In this document: one piece after another, positions 28,219 to 38,190 of the stretch
Numbering within the stretch: the stretch's first letter is position 1
How the letters are laid out: the number at the start of each line of letters is the position of its first letter
Origin: Enterobacterales bacterium CwR94
Lineage (GTDB): Bacteria > Pseudomonadota > Gammaproteobacteria > Enterobacterales > Enterobacteriaceae
Direction of reading: 5' to 3'
Length of the DNA stretch: 64,000 nucleotides
NCBI GenBank assembly: GCA_002837195.1
Contig: KZ478063.1
Coordinates: 314,584 to 378,583 of the forward strand
The notes under the pieces: generated by a model
Databases searched by the model: none
What the model saw: only the letters and a program-made list of their open reading frames with translations
What the model was told of the DNA's origin: nothing
Translations under genes and position numbers: made by a program

Positions 28219-28770
28219 TGCCGGTCTCGTCTGCGAAAAGTTGGTTACGCAGCGAGTAATACGCTGCCTGTCAGGGTGACAGGCCTGTTGCCTGCCTTGT
28301 TAAGTTCGGTGACTGTCCAAGGAGGTTCTCCGTTTCAAGAATTGCGCGCACTTTAACGTGCCTTTTCCACTGAGTAAACGAGTTAACTAAACCGTTATTC
28401 AACACTCAGAAATTTCTTTCGCAATGAAACTATTCCGGGCGGCACACGATAACCAAAAGTACCCTATGTACAGAAAAGGCAGGGCTAAGGGTTATGGTTA
28501 AAATTTATCGTGCCCTCTTTCTGTGCGGCTCGCGGCAGTATTTCCCCGGTTTTATGACGGCATTTATGCCTGTATACCGCGTCGTATAAGGGCTTTTCAC
28601 GGCCTGGCGAGCGGGAAAAAGGATAATGTTGCTTTTTTGTAAACAGATTAACAACCCGCCGAAATACTGCTATGCTGCCCCACGCGGAACCGGGCACCTT
28701 ACCCTACTCATGGATCGCCACCTCGAGAGGGTGCGCCGGAAACCCATACAATGTGAGCGAGGAGAACGTC
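28219..28770. other. mgtB-acnB divergent intergenic region
   Basis: About 550 bp holding the leftward mgtB promoter and the rightward acnB promoter and leader. TAAAC repeats at 28376-28391 resemble half of a PhoP box, but the spacing is wrong. A small hairpin (CACC-TCGAGA-GGGTG, about 28719-28733) lies in the acnB leader. No gene is credible here. Confidence 0.45.
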
Positions 28771-31368
28771 GTGCTAGAAGAATACCGTAAGCACGTTGCT
28801 GAGCGTGCTGCCCAGGGAATTGTACCTAAGCCTTTAGATGCTTCCCAAATGGCCGCGCTGGTAGAACTGCTAAAAAACCCGCCGAAAGGCGAGGAAGAAT
28901 TCCTTACTGACCTGTTGGTCAATCGTGTACCGCCAGGTGTTGATGAAGCGGCCTATGTGAAAGCCGGATTTCTGGCGGCCGTCGCCAAGGGCGAAACCAC
29001 CTCTTCTCTGGTCACTCCTGAAAAAGCCGTTGAGCTGCTTGGCACCATGCAGGGCGGTTACAATATCCATCCCCTGATTGATGCGCTGGACAACGAGAAG
29101 CTGGCACCGATCGCGGCGGAAGCGCTCTCCCACACGCTACTGATGTTCGACAACTTTTACGATGTCGAAGAGAAAGCCAAAGCTGGCAACGCCCACGCTA
29201 AAAAGATTATTCAATCCTGGGCTGATGCTGAGTGGTTCCTGAAGCGTCCAAAACTGGCTGAAAAAATCACCGTCACCGTGTTTAAAGTGACCGGTGAAAC
29301 CAACACCGATGACCTGTCTCCAGCGCCGGATGCCTGGTCTCGCCCGGATATTCCTCTGCATGCGCTGGCAATGCTAAAAAATGCCCGTGACGGTATCGAG
29401 CCTGATGAAGCCGGTAATATTGGCCCTATCAAACAGATCGAAGCGTTGCAGCAAAAAGGCTTCCCGCTGACCTACGTCGGTGACGTGGTGGGGACCGGTT
29501 CTTCACGTAAATCCGCCACCAACTCGGTGCTGTGGTTTATGGGGGATGACATCCCTTACGTGCCGAACAAGAAAGGCGGCGGTGTGTGCCTGGGCGGTAA
29601 AATTGCGCCAATTTTCTTCAACACCATGGAAGATGCAGGCGCGCTGCCGATCGAAGTGGACGTTGATAAGCTCAACATGGGCGATGTGATTGATATCTTC
29701 CCTTATCAAGGTGAAGTGCGTCATCACGAAACCGGTGAAGTGCTGGCGAATTTCGAGCTGAAAACCAATGTGTTGCTGGATGAAGTGCGTGCCGGTGGCC
29801 GTATTCCATTGATCATCGGCCGTGGCTTAACCACCAAGGCCCGCGAATCTCTGGGTCTGCCGCACAGCGATGTGTTTGAGCAAGCCAAAGACGTCGCGGA
29901 GAGCAGCCGTGGTTATTCACTGGCACAGAAAATGGTAGGTCGCGCATGTGGCGTGGCAGGCATCCGTCCTGGCGCATATTGCGAACCTAAAATGACCTCT
30001 GTGGGTTCCCAGGATACCACGGGCCCAATGACCCGTGATGAACTGAAAGATCTGGCGTGTTTAGGCTTCTCTGCCGATCTGGTGATGCAATCCTTCTGTC
30101 ATACCGCGGCCTATCCAAAGCCGGTGGATGTGACCACTCACCATACGCTGCCTGACTTCATTATGAACCGTGGCGGTGTGTCTCTGCGCCCAGGTGATGG
30201 TGTCATCCACAGCTGGCTGAACCGCATGCTGCTGCCTGATACCGTAGGAACCGGTGGTGACTCCCACACCCGTTTCCCGATCGGTATCTCTTTCCCTGCG
30301 GGGTCGGGTCTGGTGGCATTTGCGGCGGCAACTGGCGTTATGCCATTAGATATGCCGGAATCCGTGCTGGTGCGCTTTAAAGGCGAAATGCAGCCGGGTA
30401 TCACGCTGCGCGATCTGGTGCATGCCATTCCGCTGTATGCGATTAAAGAAGGCTTGCTGACCGTTGAGAAGAAAGGCAAGAAAAACATCTTCTCTGGTCG
30501 CGTGCTGGAAATTGAAGGTCTGCCAAAACTGAAAGTTGAGCAGGCGTTTGAGCTGACGGATGCCTCGGCTGAGCGCTCAGCGGCCGGTTGCACCATCAAG
30601 CTGGATAAAGAGCCAATCATTGAGTATCTGAACTCCAACATCGTGCTGCTGAAGTGGATGATCTCTGAAGGTTATGGCGATCGTCGTACGCTGGAGCGTC
30701 GTATCCAGGGCATGGAGAAATGGCTGGCTGATCCGCAACTGCTGGAAGGCGATGCCGATGCTGAGTACGCTGCGGTTATCGAGATCGATCTGAACGAGAT
30801 CAAAGAGCCGATCCTGTGTGCGCCAAACGATCCAGACGATGCGCGTCTGCTGTCTGATGTTCAGGGCGAGAAAATTGATGAAGTGTTCATCGGTTCTTGC
30901 ATGACCAACATCGGTCACTTCCGTGCCGCGGGTAAACTGCTGGATGCACACAAAGGGCAACTGCCGACGCGTCTGTGGGTCGCTCCGCCAACCAAGATGG
31001 ATGCCGCGCAATTAACGGAAGAGGGCTATTACAGCGTCTTTGGTAAGAGCGGTGCGCGTATTGAAATTCCGGGTTGTTCACTGTGCATGGGTAACCAGGC
31101 GCGTGTGGCGGATGGCGCAACGGTGGTTTCCACTTCAACCCGTAACTTCCCGAACCGTTTGGGAACGGGAGCGAACGTGTACCTGGCGTCAGCCGAACTG
31201 GCTGCGGTCTCTTCTCTGCTGGGTAAACTGCCTACGCCAGACGAGTACCAACAGTTTATGAATCAGGTCGATAAGACTGCGGCAGACACTTACCGCTATC
31301 TGAACTTTGATCAACTGTCCCAGTACACCGAAAAAGCCGATAACGTGATTTTCCAGACCGCGGTCTAA
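28771..31368 (+). CDS. acnB: Aconitate hydratase B (AcnB)
   Basis: An 865-residue [4Fe-4S] aconitase, the same length as E. coli AcnB, interconverting citrate and isocitrate in the TCA cycle. The N-terminal HEAT-like domain precedes the swivel domain, unlike AcnA. Cluster cysteines are visible in [15 protein letters not shown] and [14 protein letters not shown]; other motifs are [20 protein letters not shown] and [20 protein letters not shown]. The start is GTG at 28771 ([16 protein letters not shown]) with GGAG at 28761; the frame extends to 28672 but upstream residues are not family-like. Confidence 0.97.
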   Translation: MLEEYRKHVAERAAQGIVPKPLDASQMAALVELLKNPPKGEEEFLTDLLVNRVPPGVDEAAYVKAGFLAAVAKGETTSSLVTPEKAVELLGTMQGGYNIHPLIDALDNEKLAPIAAEALSHTLLMFDNFYDVEEKAKAGNAHAKKIIQSWADAEWFLKRPKLAEKITVTVFKVTGETNTDDLSPAPDAWSRPDIPLHALAMLKNARDGIEPDEAGNIGPIKQIEALQQKGFPLTYVGDVVGTGSSRKSATNSVLWFMGDDIPYVPNKKGGGVCLGGKIAPIFFNTMEDAGALPIEVDVDKLNMGDVIDIFPYQGEVRHHETGEVLANFELKTNVLLDEVRAGGRIPLIIGRGLTTKARESLGLPHSDVFEQAKDVAESSRGYSLAQKMVGRACGVAGIRPGAYCEPKMTSVGSQDTTGPMTRDELKDLACLGFSADLVMQSFCHTAAYPKPVDVTTHHTLPDFIMNRGGVSLRPGDGVIHSWLNRMLLPDTVGTGGDSHTRFPIGISFPAGSGLVAFAAATGVMPLDMPESVLVRFKGEMQPGITLRDLVHAIPLYAIKEGLLTVEKKGKKNIFSGRVLEIEGLPKLKVEQAFELTDASAERSAAGCTIKLDKEPIIEYLNSNIVLLKWMISEGYGDRRTLERRIQGMEKWLADPQLLEGDADAEYAAVIEIDLNEIKEPILCAPNDPDDARLLSDVQGEKIDEVFIGSCMTNIGHFRAAGKLLDAHKGQLPTRLWVAPPTKMDAAQLTEEGYYSVFGKSGARIEIPGCSLCMGNQARVADGATVVSTSTRNFPNRLGTGANVYLASAELAAVSSLLGKLPTPDEYQQFMNQVDKTAADTYRYLNFDQLSQYTEKADNVIFQTAV

Positions 31369-31389
31369 AAGCGCAGCATCGCACTACAG

Positions 31390-31413
31390 AGCCGGGCATT
31401 GCCCGGCTTTTTT
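31390..31413 (+). terminator. Rho-independent terminator of acnB
   Basis: AGCCGGGC-ATT-GCCCGGCT followed by TTTTTT, 21 bp after the acnB stop. Confidence 0.92.
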
Positions 31414-31535
31414 ATGCCCCGATTTTAGCCGCCTCTTTTTCTCTTCTTGTTGCCCCTCCTCACAGAGAACATAATGCGCAGCAGACCACTGTCACGCATA
31501 ATCACAGAATAGGCAGTGAGTAGCAGGAGTCAGCA

Positions 31536-31898
31536 ATGGAATATGAATTTTTACGCGATCTCACCGGAAATGTGCGTGTGCGTATGTCGATGGATCATGA
31601 GGCCGTCGGCCACTGGTTCAATGAAGAAGTGAGTAGCGATCCGACGTTAATGGACCGTGTAGAAGCCGCCGTTCACGACGTCAAAGGCACTGAGCGGCAA
31701 TGGCAATGCATTGGTCATGAATACACGTTGTGGATGGACGATGAAGAAGTCATGATCCGCGCCAACCAACTGGCACTGGACGGCGATGAAATGGAAGAGG
31801 GCATGCGCTATTACGATGAGGAGAGTCTGTCGTTTTGCGGTGTGGAAGACTTCCTGGCGTTAATCGCCGCCTATCGGCGCTTCCTGCAAGGGCAGTAA
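31536..31898 (+). CDS. yacL: YacL family protein (UPF0231)
   Basis: A 120-residue acidic cytoplasmic protein of the YacL/UPF0231 family: [20 protein letters not shown] at the start, then [20 protein letters not shown] and a C-terminus [18 protein letters not shown]. No enzymatic motif is recognised and the function is unknown. The place between acnB and speD is conserved in E. coli. AGGAG at 31527 precedes ATG 31536. Confidence 0.93.
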   Translation: MEYEFLRDLTGNVRVRMSMDHEAVGHWFNEEVSSDPTLMDRVEAAVHDVKGTERQWQCIGHEYTLWMDDEEVMIRANQLALDGDEMEEGMRYYDEESLSFCGVEDFLALIAAYRRFLQGQ

Positions 31899-31907
31899 CG
31901 GAGAAAG

Positions 31908-31931
31908 GGTTCCTCTTGCGCAAGAGGAACC
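31908..31931. terminator. Perfect 24-bp palindrome between yacL and speD
   Basis: GGTTCCTCTTGC and its exact inverse GCAAGAGGAACC form a 12-bp stem lying between the convergent yacL and speD stop codons. It likely acts as a bidirectional terminator or transcript-end stabiliser. Confidence 0.75.
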
Positions 31932-31938
31932 GCATGAC

Positions 31939-32748
31939 TTACTTCATTTTCAATCCCGTGGCGGGAATGTTACGGCCATAGTAAATCTCGCGCATCTCTT
32001 TCCACAGCAGGTTGGTGATGCGTTTGTGCTCTTGCGGGCTCAAATCCTCAGGCTTGCTGTTAAACAGATAATGTTGGAGATCGAACTCTTTCAACAGCAT
32101 CTTGGTGTGAAAGATATTCTCCTGATAGACGTTCACATCCACCATGTCATACATGGCTTTCATGTCATCGGACATGAAATTCTGAATAGAATTGATTTCG
32201 TGATCGATAAAATGCTTAACGCCGTTCACATCGCGGGTGAAGCCACGCACGCGATAATCCACGGTGACGATATCGGATTCTAATTGGTGGATCAGATAGT
32301 TCAGCGCATTTAAGGGGGAGATGACGCCGCAGGTTGAAACTTCGATATCTGCCCGAAAGGTACACAAGCCGCCTTCTGGGTGACTCTCTGGATAGGTATG
32401 CACACAGATATGGCTTTTATCCAGGTGGGCGACGACGGAATCTGGCAGCGGGCCCGGATGCTCAGACGTATCGATATCGCGCGGATCAACCGGCTCTTCA
32501 CTGACCAGGATTGTCACGCTGGCCCCTTGTGGATCGTAATCCTGGCGGGCGATGTTAAGGATGTTGGCACCGATAATCGAGCAGGTTTCACTCAGGATTT
32601 CGGTCAGGCGATTGGCATTGTATTGCTCATCAATGTACGCAATGTATCCGTCGCGCTCAGCGGCGCTGTTTGCATAGCAAATGTCGTAGATACAAAAACT
32701 CAGGCTTTTCGTCAGGTTATTGAAGCCATGTAGTTTTAGCTTTTGCAA
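31939..32748 (-). CDS. speD: S-adenosylmethionine decarboxylase proenzyme SpeD
   Basis: A 269-residue prokaryotic-type AdoMet decarboxylase that supplies the aminopropyl donor for spermidine. Self-cleavage should occur between Lys111 and Ser112 in [19 protein letters not shown], generating the pyruvoyl cofactor. It begins [20 protein letters not shown]. It lies 28 bp downstream of speE, forming the speED operon; the C-terminus is five residues longer than in E. coli. Confidence 0.97.
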   Translation of the reverse strand: MQKLKLHGFNNLTKSLSFCIYDICYANSAAERDGYIAYIDEQYNANRLTEILSETCSIIGANILNIARQDYDPQGASVTILVSEEPVDPRDIDTSEHPGPLPDSVVAHLDKSHICVHTYPESHPEGGLCTFRADIEVSTCGVISPLNALNYLIHQLESDIVTVDYRVRGFTRDVNGVKHFIDHEINSIQNFMSDDMKAMYDMVDVNVYQENIFHTKMLLKEFDLQHYLFNSKPEDLSPQEHKRITNLLWKEMREIYYGRNIPATGLKMK

Positions 32749-32776
32749 TTTTCTTTACCTTCCTTATCAATGCCGA

Positions 32777-33640
32777 TCAACGAGATTCGGACAGAGCATT
32801 CAGCAGATATTGTGGCAGAGCAAAACTGCCAGTGTGGATGGCCGGGTTGTAGTAGCGACAGGCTAATCCCGCCGCGGCAAAGCGCGCTTGCAAAGTGGCA
32901 TGATCAACTTCACGCAAGGCAGGATTATCGCTGGCCCAGGCAAAGGTCATGATGCCGCCGTAATAGGTTGGAATCGCGGCCTGATAAAAGCTCACATCGT
33001 TAAAAGAGTGATGCAGTTTACGATGGCTGGTAATCGCTTCCTCTTGCTGCAAAAAGCAAACACCATTCTGCGCGACAAAAATGCCATTTTCATTAAGGCA
33101 GCGTTTGCAGCCTTCATAAAATGCGGAGGTAAACAGGCTTTCACCGGGGCCGATCGGATCGGTGCAGTCAGAGATGATCACATCGAATTTTTCAGTGGTT
33201 TGACTGACAAAATTCACCCCATCGTCGATCACCAGTTTAAAACGGGGATCGTCATAGGCACCGGCACTGTGGTTTGGCAGATACGCCTTACAGAAGTTCA
33301 CGACGCCCGCGTCGATCTCTACCATGGTTATCTGTTCCAGTGCCTGATGGCGGCAAACTTCACGCAGCATCCCGCCGTCGCCACCGCCAATGATCAAGAC
33401 CTTTTTGGCATTGCCGTGCGCAAGCAGGGGAACGTGAGTGAGCATTTCGTGATAGATAAATTCATCGCGCTCGGTGGTTTGCACCACGCCGTCCAACGCC
33501 ATGACGCGGCCGAATGCCGCATTCTCGAAGATGATGAGATCCTGATGATCGGTTTTTTCGTGATAGAGCACGTTATCAACCGAGAAATATTGGCCAAAGC
33601 CGGCATGAAGCGTCTCATACCATGTTTCATTTTGCGCCAT
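32777..33640 (-). CDS. speE: Spermidine synthase SpeE
   Basis: A 287-residue aminopropyltransferase making spermidine from putrescine and decarboxylated AdoMet. Motifs are [20 protein letters not shown] (nucleoside-binding), [16 protein letters not shown], and [20 protein letters not shown] with the catalytic Asp. The start is [20 protein letters not shown]. It precedes speD on the same strand. Confidence 0.97.
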   Translation of the reverse strand: MAQNETWYETLHAGFGQYFSVDNVLYHEKTDHQDLIIFENAAFGRVMALDGVVQTTERDEFIYHEMLTHVPLLAHGNAKKVLIIGGGDGGMLREVCRHQALEQITMVEIDAGVVNFCKAYLPNHSAGAYDDPRFKLVIDDGVNFVSQTTEKFDVIISDCTDPIGPGESLFTSAFYEGCKRCLNENGIFVAQNGVCFLQQEEAITSHRKLHHSFNDVSFYQAAIPTYYGGIMTFAWASDNPALREVDHATLQARFAAAGLACRYYNPAIHTGSFALPQYLLNALSESR

Positions 33641-33702
33641 GATGGGGGGCGTCCTCCAGTGTCAACAACCATGAAAAATGGGCGGTCATGATAGCTAACT
33701 CT

Positions 33703-33720
33703 GACCGTGGTTGCACGGTC
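33703..33720 (-). terminator. Hairpin between yacC and speE
   Basis: GACCGTG-GTTG-CACGGTC is a perfect 7-bp stem in the 109-bp gap downstream of yacC and upstream of speE. There is no strong T-run on the minus strand, so attenuation or weak termination is possible. Confidence 0.5.
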
Positions 33721-33749
33721 AAACTCTCGACAGGAGAAGCGAGAGGCGG

Positions 33750-34097
33750 TTACTTGACGTAGGCGAGAAGGCTCAGAGAATCACGGGCCAGCGACTTACA
33801 TTTTTTGTCATTGGTGACCGCAATACCGCTCAAATCTTTATAGCTCTCTTCACCCAGGGCTTTCATATTAAACGTGCTGTAATTGGTCAGATCCCAGCGG
33901 TTTTGCTGAGCAAAAAACACCAGCGCACGGCGGATCTGGGCATCCGGTAAATCCTCATAGCCGCAATCATTTTTCAGGTAAACGAACACGGCGGTCAGAT
34001 CCGCGAGATCTTCCGCTTCCGATTCGCTCAAAGCGAAGCTGTTGACGGAAAAGGTCATCGCTGCGGCGCCAAACAGAGCCAAAATGCTCTTCTTCAT
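33750..34097 (-). CDS. yacC: YacC family exported protein (PilS-N/pilin-pilotin-like), function unknown
   Basis: A 115-residue protein with an N-terminal signal peptide ([20 protein letters not shown], then FA) followed by [20 protein letters not shown]. Two cysteines ([10 protein letters not shown] and [10 protein letters not shown]) can form a periplasmic disulfide. Length and sequence match E. coli YacC, which is related to pilotin-type proteins. ATG 34097 was chosen because the signal peptide starts there; an ATG four codons upstream is in frame. Confidence 0.9.
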   Translation of the reverse strand: MKKSILALFGAAAMTFSVNSFALSESEAEDLADLTAVFVYLKNDCGYEDLPDAQIRRALVFFAQQNRWDLTNYSTFNMKALGEESYKDLSGIAVTNDKKCKSLARDSLSLLAYVK

Positions 34098-34209
34098 AAA
34101 TATTCTCATACAGACAGTCCTAACGCTGACGTTAGCACAGATCTCCAGCTGGTTCAGGCATATTTCATCGGAACAACCCGAATTTACCCACAGTTTACAA
34201 GCCTAAGGA

Positions 34210-34240
34210 TTGACCTTCCTCTAAGGGGAGGGTTTAAGCT
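34210..34240 (+). promoter_or_regulatory. CueR-type promoter of cueO
   Basis: TTGACC, a 19-bp spacer and TAAGCT; the spacer carries the dyad CCTTCC-TCTAAGG-GGAGGG. An overlong 19-bp spacer with a central dyad is the hallmark of MerR-family activated promoters, and the half-sites match known CueR targets at copA and cueO. Confidence 0.85.
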
Positions 34241-34271
34241 CGCGCCATCATGCTGTCATAAGGAAGAGAAG

Positions 34272-35855
34272 ATGAGACGTCGCCAATTTATCAAGCTCGG
34301 CGCTGCGTTAAGTGCCACCTCTATGTTGCCGCTGTGGAGTCGTGGTGCCTTTGCAGAGTCACAGCCCATGCTGCCGATTCCCGGACTGCTGATGCCCGAT
34401 GCGAAAGGTGAAATTCCGTTGCATGTGCAGACCGGTGTTTCATCCTGGCAGGGCCAATCGGTGCCAACATGGGGCTACAACGGTGCATTGCTGGGGCCTG
34501 CGTTGGTACTGACGCGTGGGCAACGTGCTACGGTCAATGTGTTCAACCGCTTACCCGAAGCCACAACCGTGCACTGGCATGGATTAGAAGTTGCAGGCGA
34601 CGTTGACGGTGGCCCGCACGGTGTTATTGCCGCTGGCGCATCGCGCAGTGTCAGTTTTACCCCCGATCAGGCTGCGGCCACCTTGTGGTTTCACCCGCAC
34701 TTGCACGGCAAAACGGGCTATCAGGTCGCACAGGGCCTGGCGGGTTTAGTGATCCTCAAAGATGATGAGAGCGAAAAGCTGCTGTTGCCAAAACAGTGGG
34801 GCATTGATGATATTCCGGTGGTGTTGCAGGACAAACGCCTGAGCGCCGACGGCAGTAAGATCGCGTATCAGATGGATGACATCAGCGCCGCCGTGGGCTG
34901 GTTTGGTTCTCTGATGCTAACGAACGGTGTTGTGTGGCCGCAACAAGCCGTGCCGCGTGGCTGGACGCGTTTGCGTTTGCTCAATGGCTGCAATGCGCGT
35001 TCGTTAGAGATAGCCACCAGTGACCAGCGTCCGTTGTATGTGATTGCCAGCGATGGCGGTCTGCTCGCGGAACCGGTAAAAGTCAGCAGCTTGCCGCTGT
35101 TAACGGGCGAGCGTTTTGAAGTGCTGGTGGACTGCAGCGACGGCAAGCCTTTTGATTTAGTTACGCTGCCCGTCAAGCAAATGGGCATGACCCTCGCGCC
35201 ATTTGATGCTCCGCTTCCGGTGCTGCGTATTCAGCCATTACAGGTGATTGCCAGCGGTAAACTGCCAGATACCTTATCCCGGATGCCTGCGTTACCCTCC
35301 ACGGAAGGCCTGCCAACACGTTGGTTACAGCTTTCAATGGACCCTGAACTGGATCGCCGTGGCATGCAGGGATTAATGCAAAAATATGGGCATCAGGCGA
35401 TGGCAGGTTTCAGCATGGAAGATCATGGTGCCATGGGCGATGGGGCGATGAACCATGAAAGCATGGGCCACAGTGGACACGGGCAAGCTGCAGCGACGAA
35501 GTTTGATCGGTTGCAGGCGAATAAGATCAATGGCCTGGCGTTTGATATGCATAAGCCTGCATTTGATGTTAAACGCGGCCAATATGAGAAATGGACGATC
35601 TCTGGCGAGGGGGACATGATGCGCCATCCTTTCCATATTCATGGTACGCAGTTCCGCATACTTTCCGAAAACGGCAAACCTCCTGCTCCTCATCGTCAGG
35701 GGTGGAAAGACACGGTTCATGTTGAAGGCTGGCGCAGTGAAGTGCTGGTGCGCTTTGAGCATACTGCAACGGCTGAACAAGCCTATATGGCGCATTGTCA
35801 TCTGTTAGAGCATGAAGACACGGGAATGATGTTGGGATTCACCGTCAGTGATTAA
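34272..35855 (+). CDS. cueO: Periplasmic multicopper oxidase CueO
   Basis: A 527-residue cuprous oxidase protecting the periplasm from Cu(I). A Tat signal [20 protein letters not shown] is followed by three cupredoxin domains. Copper ligands are visible in [37 protein letters not shown] and [16 protein letters not shown] (type 1 Cys and axial Met). The Met-rich insert around residues 355-405 ([20 protein letters not shown]) is characteristic of CueO. A CueR-type promoter precedes it. Confidence 0.97.
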   Translation: MRRRQFIKLGAALSATSMLPLWSRGAFAESQPMLPIPGLLMPDAKGEIPLHVQTGVSSWQGQSVPTWGYNGALLGPALVLTRGQRATVNVFNRLPEATTVHWHGLEVAGDVDGGPHGVIAAGASRSVSFTPDQAAATLWFHPHLHGKTGYQVAQGLAGLVILKDDESEKLLLPKQWGIDDIPVVLQDKRLSADGSKIAYQMDDISAAVGWFGSLMLTNGVVWPQQAVPRGWTRLRLLNGCNARSLEIATSDQRPLYVIASDGGLLAEPVKVSSLPLLTGERFEVLVDCSDGKPFDLVTLPVKQMGMTLAPFDAPLPVLRIQPLQVIASGKLPDTLSRMPALPSTEGLPTRWLQLSMDPELDRRGMQGLMQKYGHQAMAGFSMEDHGAMGDGAMNHESMGHSGHGQAAATKFDRLQANKINGLAFDMHKPAFDVKRGQYEKWTISGEGDMMRHPFHIHGTQFRILSENGKPPAPHRQGWKDTVHVEGWRSEVLVRFEHTATAEQAYMAHCHLLEHEDTGMMLGFTVSD

Positions 35856-35860
35856 TCGCG

Positions 35861-35888
35861 TTCGCCCCCCTGCGGGGCGAAAGCCTTT
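35861..35888 (+). terminator. Terminator of cueO
   Basis: TTCGCCCC-CCTGC-GGGGCGAA is an 8-bp perfect stem, 5 bp after the cueO stop, followed by GCCTTTTA. Confidence 0.75.
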
Positions 35889-36139
35889 TACGTTTGCCCG
35901 GAGCGCAGGCGAATAATCCCCCGCTGCCCATTTAGATCCTTTTATTACGCGACCCCTTTCGACTTATTGATATTCCCTGCCATTAATCCGCCTTAAATTA
36001 CTTAAATTTTTTTACTGTAATACCGTGAGTGTTATTAGGGTTAATCAGTATTTTCACCAGTCATTTATTGTTGTCTTTTTATTTAATTTATTGAAATTTA
36101 AAAATTAATATCAATAACCCCTTTGATGATGATGTTAAT

Positions 36140-36177
36140 GATAATAATTTGTATTATCGTTACCTCGATGGTATATA
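36140..36177 (+). promoter_or_regulatory. Fur box overlapping the siderophore operon promoter
   Basis: GATAATAATTTGTATTATC (36140-36158) matches 14 of 19 positions of the Fur consensus GATAATGATAATCATTATC, with intact outer half-sites. It overlaps a likely -35 (TTGTAT, 36149-36154); a 17-bp spacer then leads to TATATA (36172-36177). Fe2+-Fur would block this promoter in iron-replete cells. The flanking DNA (about 35990-36180) is very A/T-rich. Confidence 0.85.
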
Positions 36178-36195
36178 TAACACGCCTTTTTGAAC

Positions 36196-36277
36196 CGGAG
36201 TCTCACTCCGCGTTTTATTTCACATTTTGCACCATCAATACTCTGGGTTGCCGTGCGTATTCGCTGCCTGGCACGGC
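36196..36277 (+). promoter_or_regulatory. Two hairpins in the long leader of the siderophore synthetase mRNA
   Basis: CGGAGT-CTC-ACTCCG (36196-36210) and GCCGTGC/GCACGGC (36250-36256 with 36271-36277) are perfect stems in a roughly 130-nt untranslated leader. Neither is followed by a T-run. They may influence translation or sRNA access; no known riboswitch was recognised. Confidence 0.4.
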
Positions 36278-36312
36278 GTTGTATCGCTTGAAATTTGATT
36301 GGGATATCGACA

Positions 36313-38127
36313 ATGCGCTCTCTTCAGATCGATGCTGGAAATATGACTCAGCATCTCACCGCAGAAAACTGGTCTTGGGCTAACCGTCACCTGGTGACGA
36401 AAATTTTACGTGAACTGATTCATGAAAAAGTGCTCCCGGTGCAGGCCCTTGAATCCTCAATGTGGGAAGTCGTCCTGGAGGACGTGTGCTATCGCTTTCG
36501 TGCCACGCCCTTTCTGTTAGAACACTGGCAAATTGAGAGCGCATCGATTGAAAAAACCTGCAAAGGTGTGGCGCAACCCCTTGATGCACAAGCGCTGCTG
36601 ATTGAGTTGGGTGAGCGTCGGGAGATTCCGGAAAAACAGTTTCCTGTCTACCTGGAAGAAGTGGCCAGTACCTTGTACGGTCACGCTTTTAAGCAACAGA
36701 ACCAGCCGCTGACCGCGCAACAACTGACGCAAGCCAGTTATCAGGAAGTGGAAACCGCGATGCGCGAAGGGCATCCGGTGTTTATTGCCAATAACGGGCG
36801 GATTGGTTTTGATGCGCAAGACTACCTGCGTTACGCACCTGAAAGTGCGGCGGCGGTCAGCTTAAACTGGATTGCGGTGAGCAAGCAGAAAGCGCGTTTT
36901 GTGTGTGATGATGAACTCAGCTACGCCCAACTGATGGCAAGCGAATTGGGCGAATTCCAGCTTGCACGCTTCAAAGGCCATTTGCACAGCCTGGGGCTGG
37001 ATGACAATGACTACTGGTTGATGCCGATTCATCCCTGGCAGTGGCAGCATAAAATTGCCATTAACTTCGCGGGTGATATCGCCGCCGCACACATTGTTTG
37101 GCTCGGTGAAGGCAATGATTGCTACCTGGCACAACAATCCATTCGTACGTTCTTCAATATCACCGCGCCACATCGCTACTACGTAAAAACCGCGCTGTCG
37201 GTACTCAACATGGGCTTTATGCGTGGGCTGGATCCGCACAGCATGCTGACCACACCGCAGGTGAATAGCTGGCTCTATCGCACGGTCTCCGAAGATGTCT
37301 TTTTCCAAAGCAAGGGTTTTAAAGTGCTGCGCGAGCGCGCTGCGATTGGCTATTTCCATGAGGGGTTAGAACAGGCGATCACCAAAGACAGCCCGTGGAA
37401 GAAGATGCTCTCTGCGCTATGGCGCGAAAGCCCGATGTCATTGCTCAAACCCGAGCAGCGTCTTATGACCATGGCCTCACTGCTGCATGTCGATGGCGCA
37501 GGTGACAGCGTGGTCGCGGCATTGATCAACGATTCTGGGCTGGATGCGCAAACGTGGGTCGAGCGCTATCTGGATGCCTATATGTCACCGATCTTGCACG
37601 CTTTCTTCCACTACGATCTGGTGTTTATGCCACACGGGGAAAACCTGATGCTGGTGCTGGAAAACAATGCGCCGGTAAACATGCTGATGAAAGACATTGG
37701 CGAAGAAATCGCCTTGCTGAACAGCACCCGCGAGCTACCTAAAGATATCGCTTTCCTGCATGTCACGGTCGAAGATGACATGAAAATCAATTACATCCTG
37801 CTTGATCTCTTCGATTGCTTCTTCCGTTACTTATCCCCGCTACTGGCAACGCAGGCTGGCCTGCCTGAAACCCAGTTCTGGAATGCGGTCGCGCGGTGCG
37901 TCTGGAATTATCAGTCGCAGCATCCGCAACTGGCTGACAAATATCGCCAGTTCAACCTGTTCAAACCGGCCTTTGTGCGTACCTGTCTGAATCGCCTGCA
38001 GATGGCGAACAATCAGCAAATGATCGATCTCGACGATCGAGAAAAGAACCTCAAATTCGCCGGCACGTTGGATAACCCGCTCTATCCATTGCGTAAAGAA
38101 TACTCGGTGACCTATCAGCCGGAGTAA
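36313..38127 (+). CDS. NRPS-independent siderophore (NIS) synthetase, IucA/IucC family, DesD/AlcC/DfoC-like
   Basis: A 604-residue ATP-dependent siderophore synthetase. The opening WANRHLVTKILRELIHEKVL, the nucleotide-binding region HPWQWQHKIAINF, LAQQSIRTFFNIT and YVKTALSVLNMGFMRGLDP, and the C-terminal HYDLVFMPHGENLMLVLEN and MLMKDIGEEIALL resemble type C synthetases that condense hydroxamate building blocks (DesD, AlcC, DfoC C-terminal half). Unlike DfoC, it has no fused acyltransferase. No decarboxylase or N-monooxygenase is nearby, so the product is undetermined. ATG 36313 was chosen; TTG 36295 and ATG 36343 are alternatives. It follows a Fur box. Confidence 0.9.
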   Translation: MRSLQIDAGNMTQHLTAENWSWANRHLVTKILRELIHEKVLPVQALESSMWEVVLEDVCYRFRATPFLLEHWQIESASIEKTCKGVAQPLDAQALLIELGERREIPEKQFPVYLEEVASTLYGHAFKQQNQPLTAQQLTQASYQEVETAMREGHPVFIANNGRIGFDAQDYLRYAPESAAAVSLNWIAVSKQKARFVCDDELSYAQLMASELGEFQLARFKGHLHSLGLDDNDYWLMPIHPWQWQHKIAINFAGDIAAAHIVWLGEGNDCYLAQQSIRTFFNITAPHRYYVKTALSVLNMGFMRGLDPHSMLTTPQVNSWLYRTVSEDVFFQSKGFKVLRERAAIGYFHEGLEQAITKDSPWKKMLSALWRESPMSLLKPEQRLMTMASLLHVDGAGDSVVAALINDSGLDAQTWVERYLDAYMSPILHAFFHYDLVFMPHGENLMLVLENNAPVNMLMKDIGEEIALLNSTRELPKDIAFLHVTVEDDMKINYILLDLFDCFFRYLSPLLATQAGLPETQFWNAVARCVWNYQSQHPQLADKYRQFNLFKPAFVRTCLNRLQMANNQQMIDLDDREKNLKFAGTLDNPLYPLRKEYSVTYQPE

Positions 38128-38190
38128 GTCGTAACACATCAATCCTTTGGGAATAACAAAAAAGCGCACAGCGCAACGTTGGTGAATAAA

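Noticed and set aside
28376-28394. Two TAAAC repeats suggestive of a PhoP box upstream of mgtB
   Set aside because: The repeats are spaced by 13 bp centre to centre rather than the 11 bp of PhoP boxes; not strong enough to call.
36123-36383. An 86-codon open frame starting MMMMLMIII over the siderophore promoter
   Set aside because: It spans the Fur box, promoter and leader, overlaps the synthetase start in another frame, and has unnatural composition.
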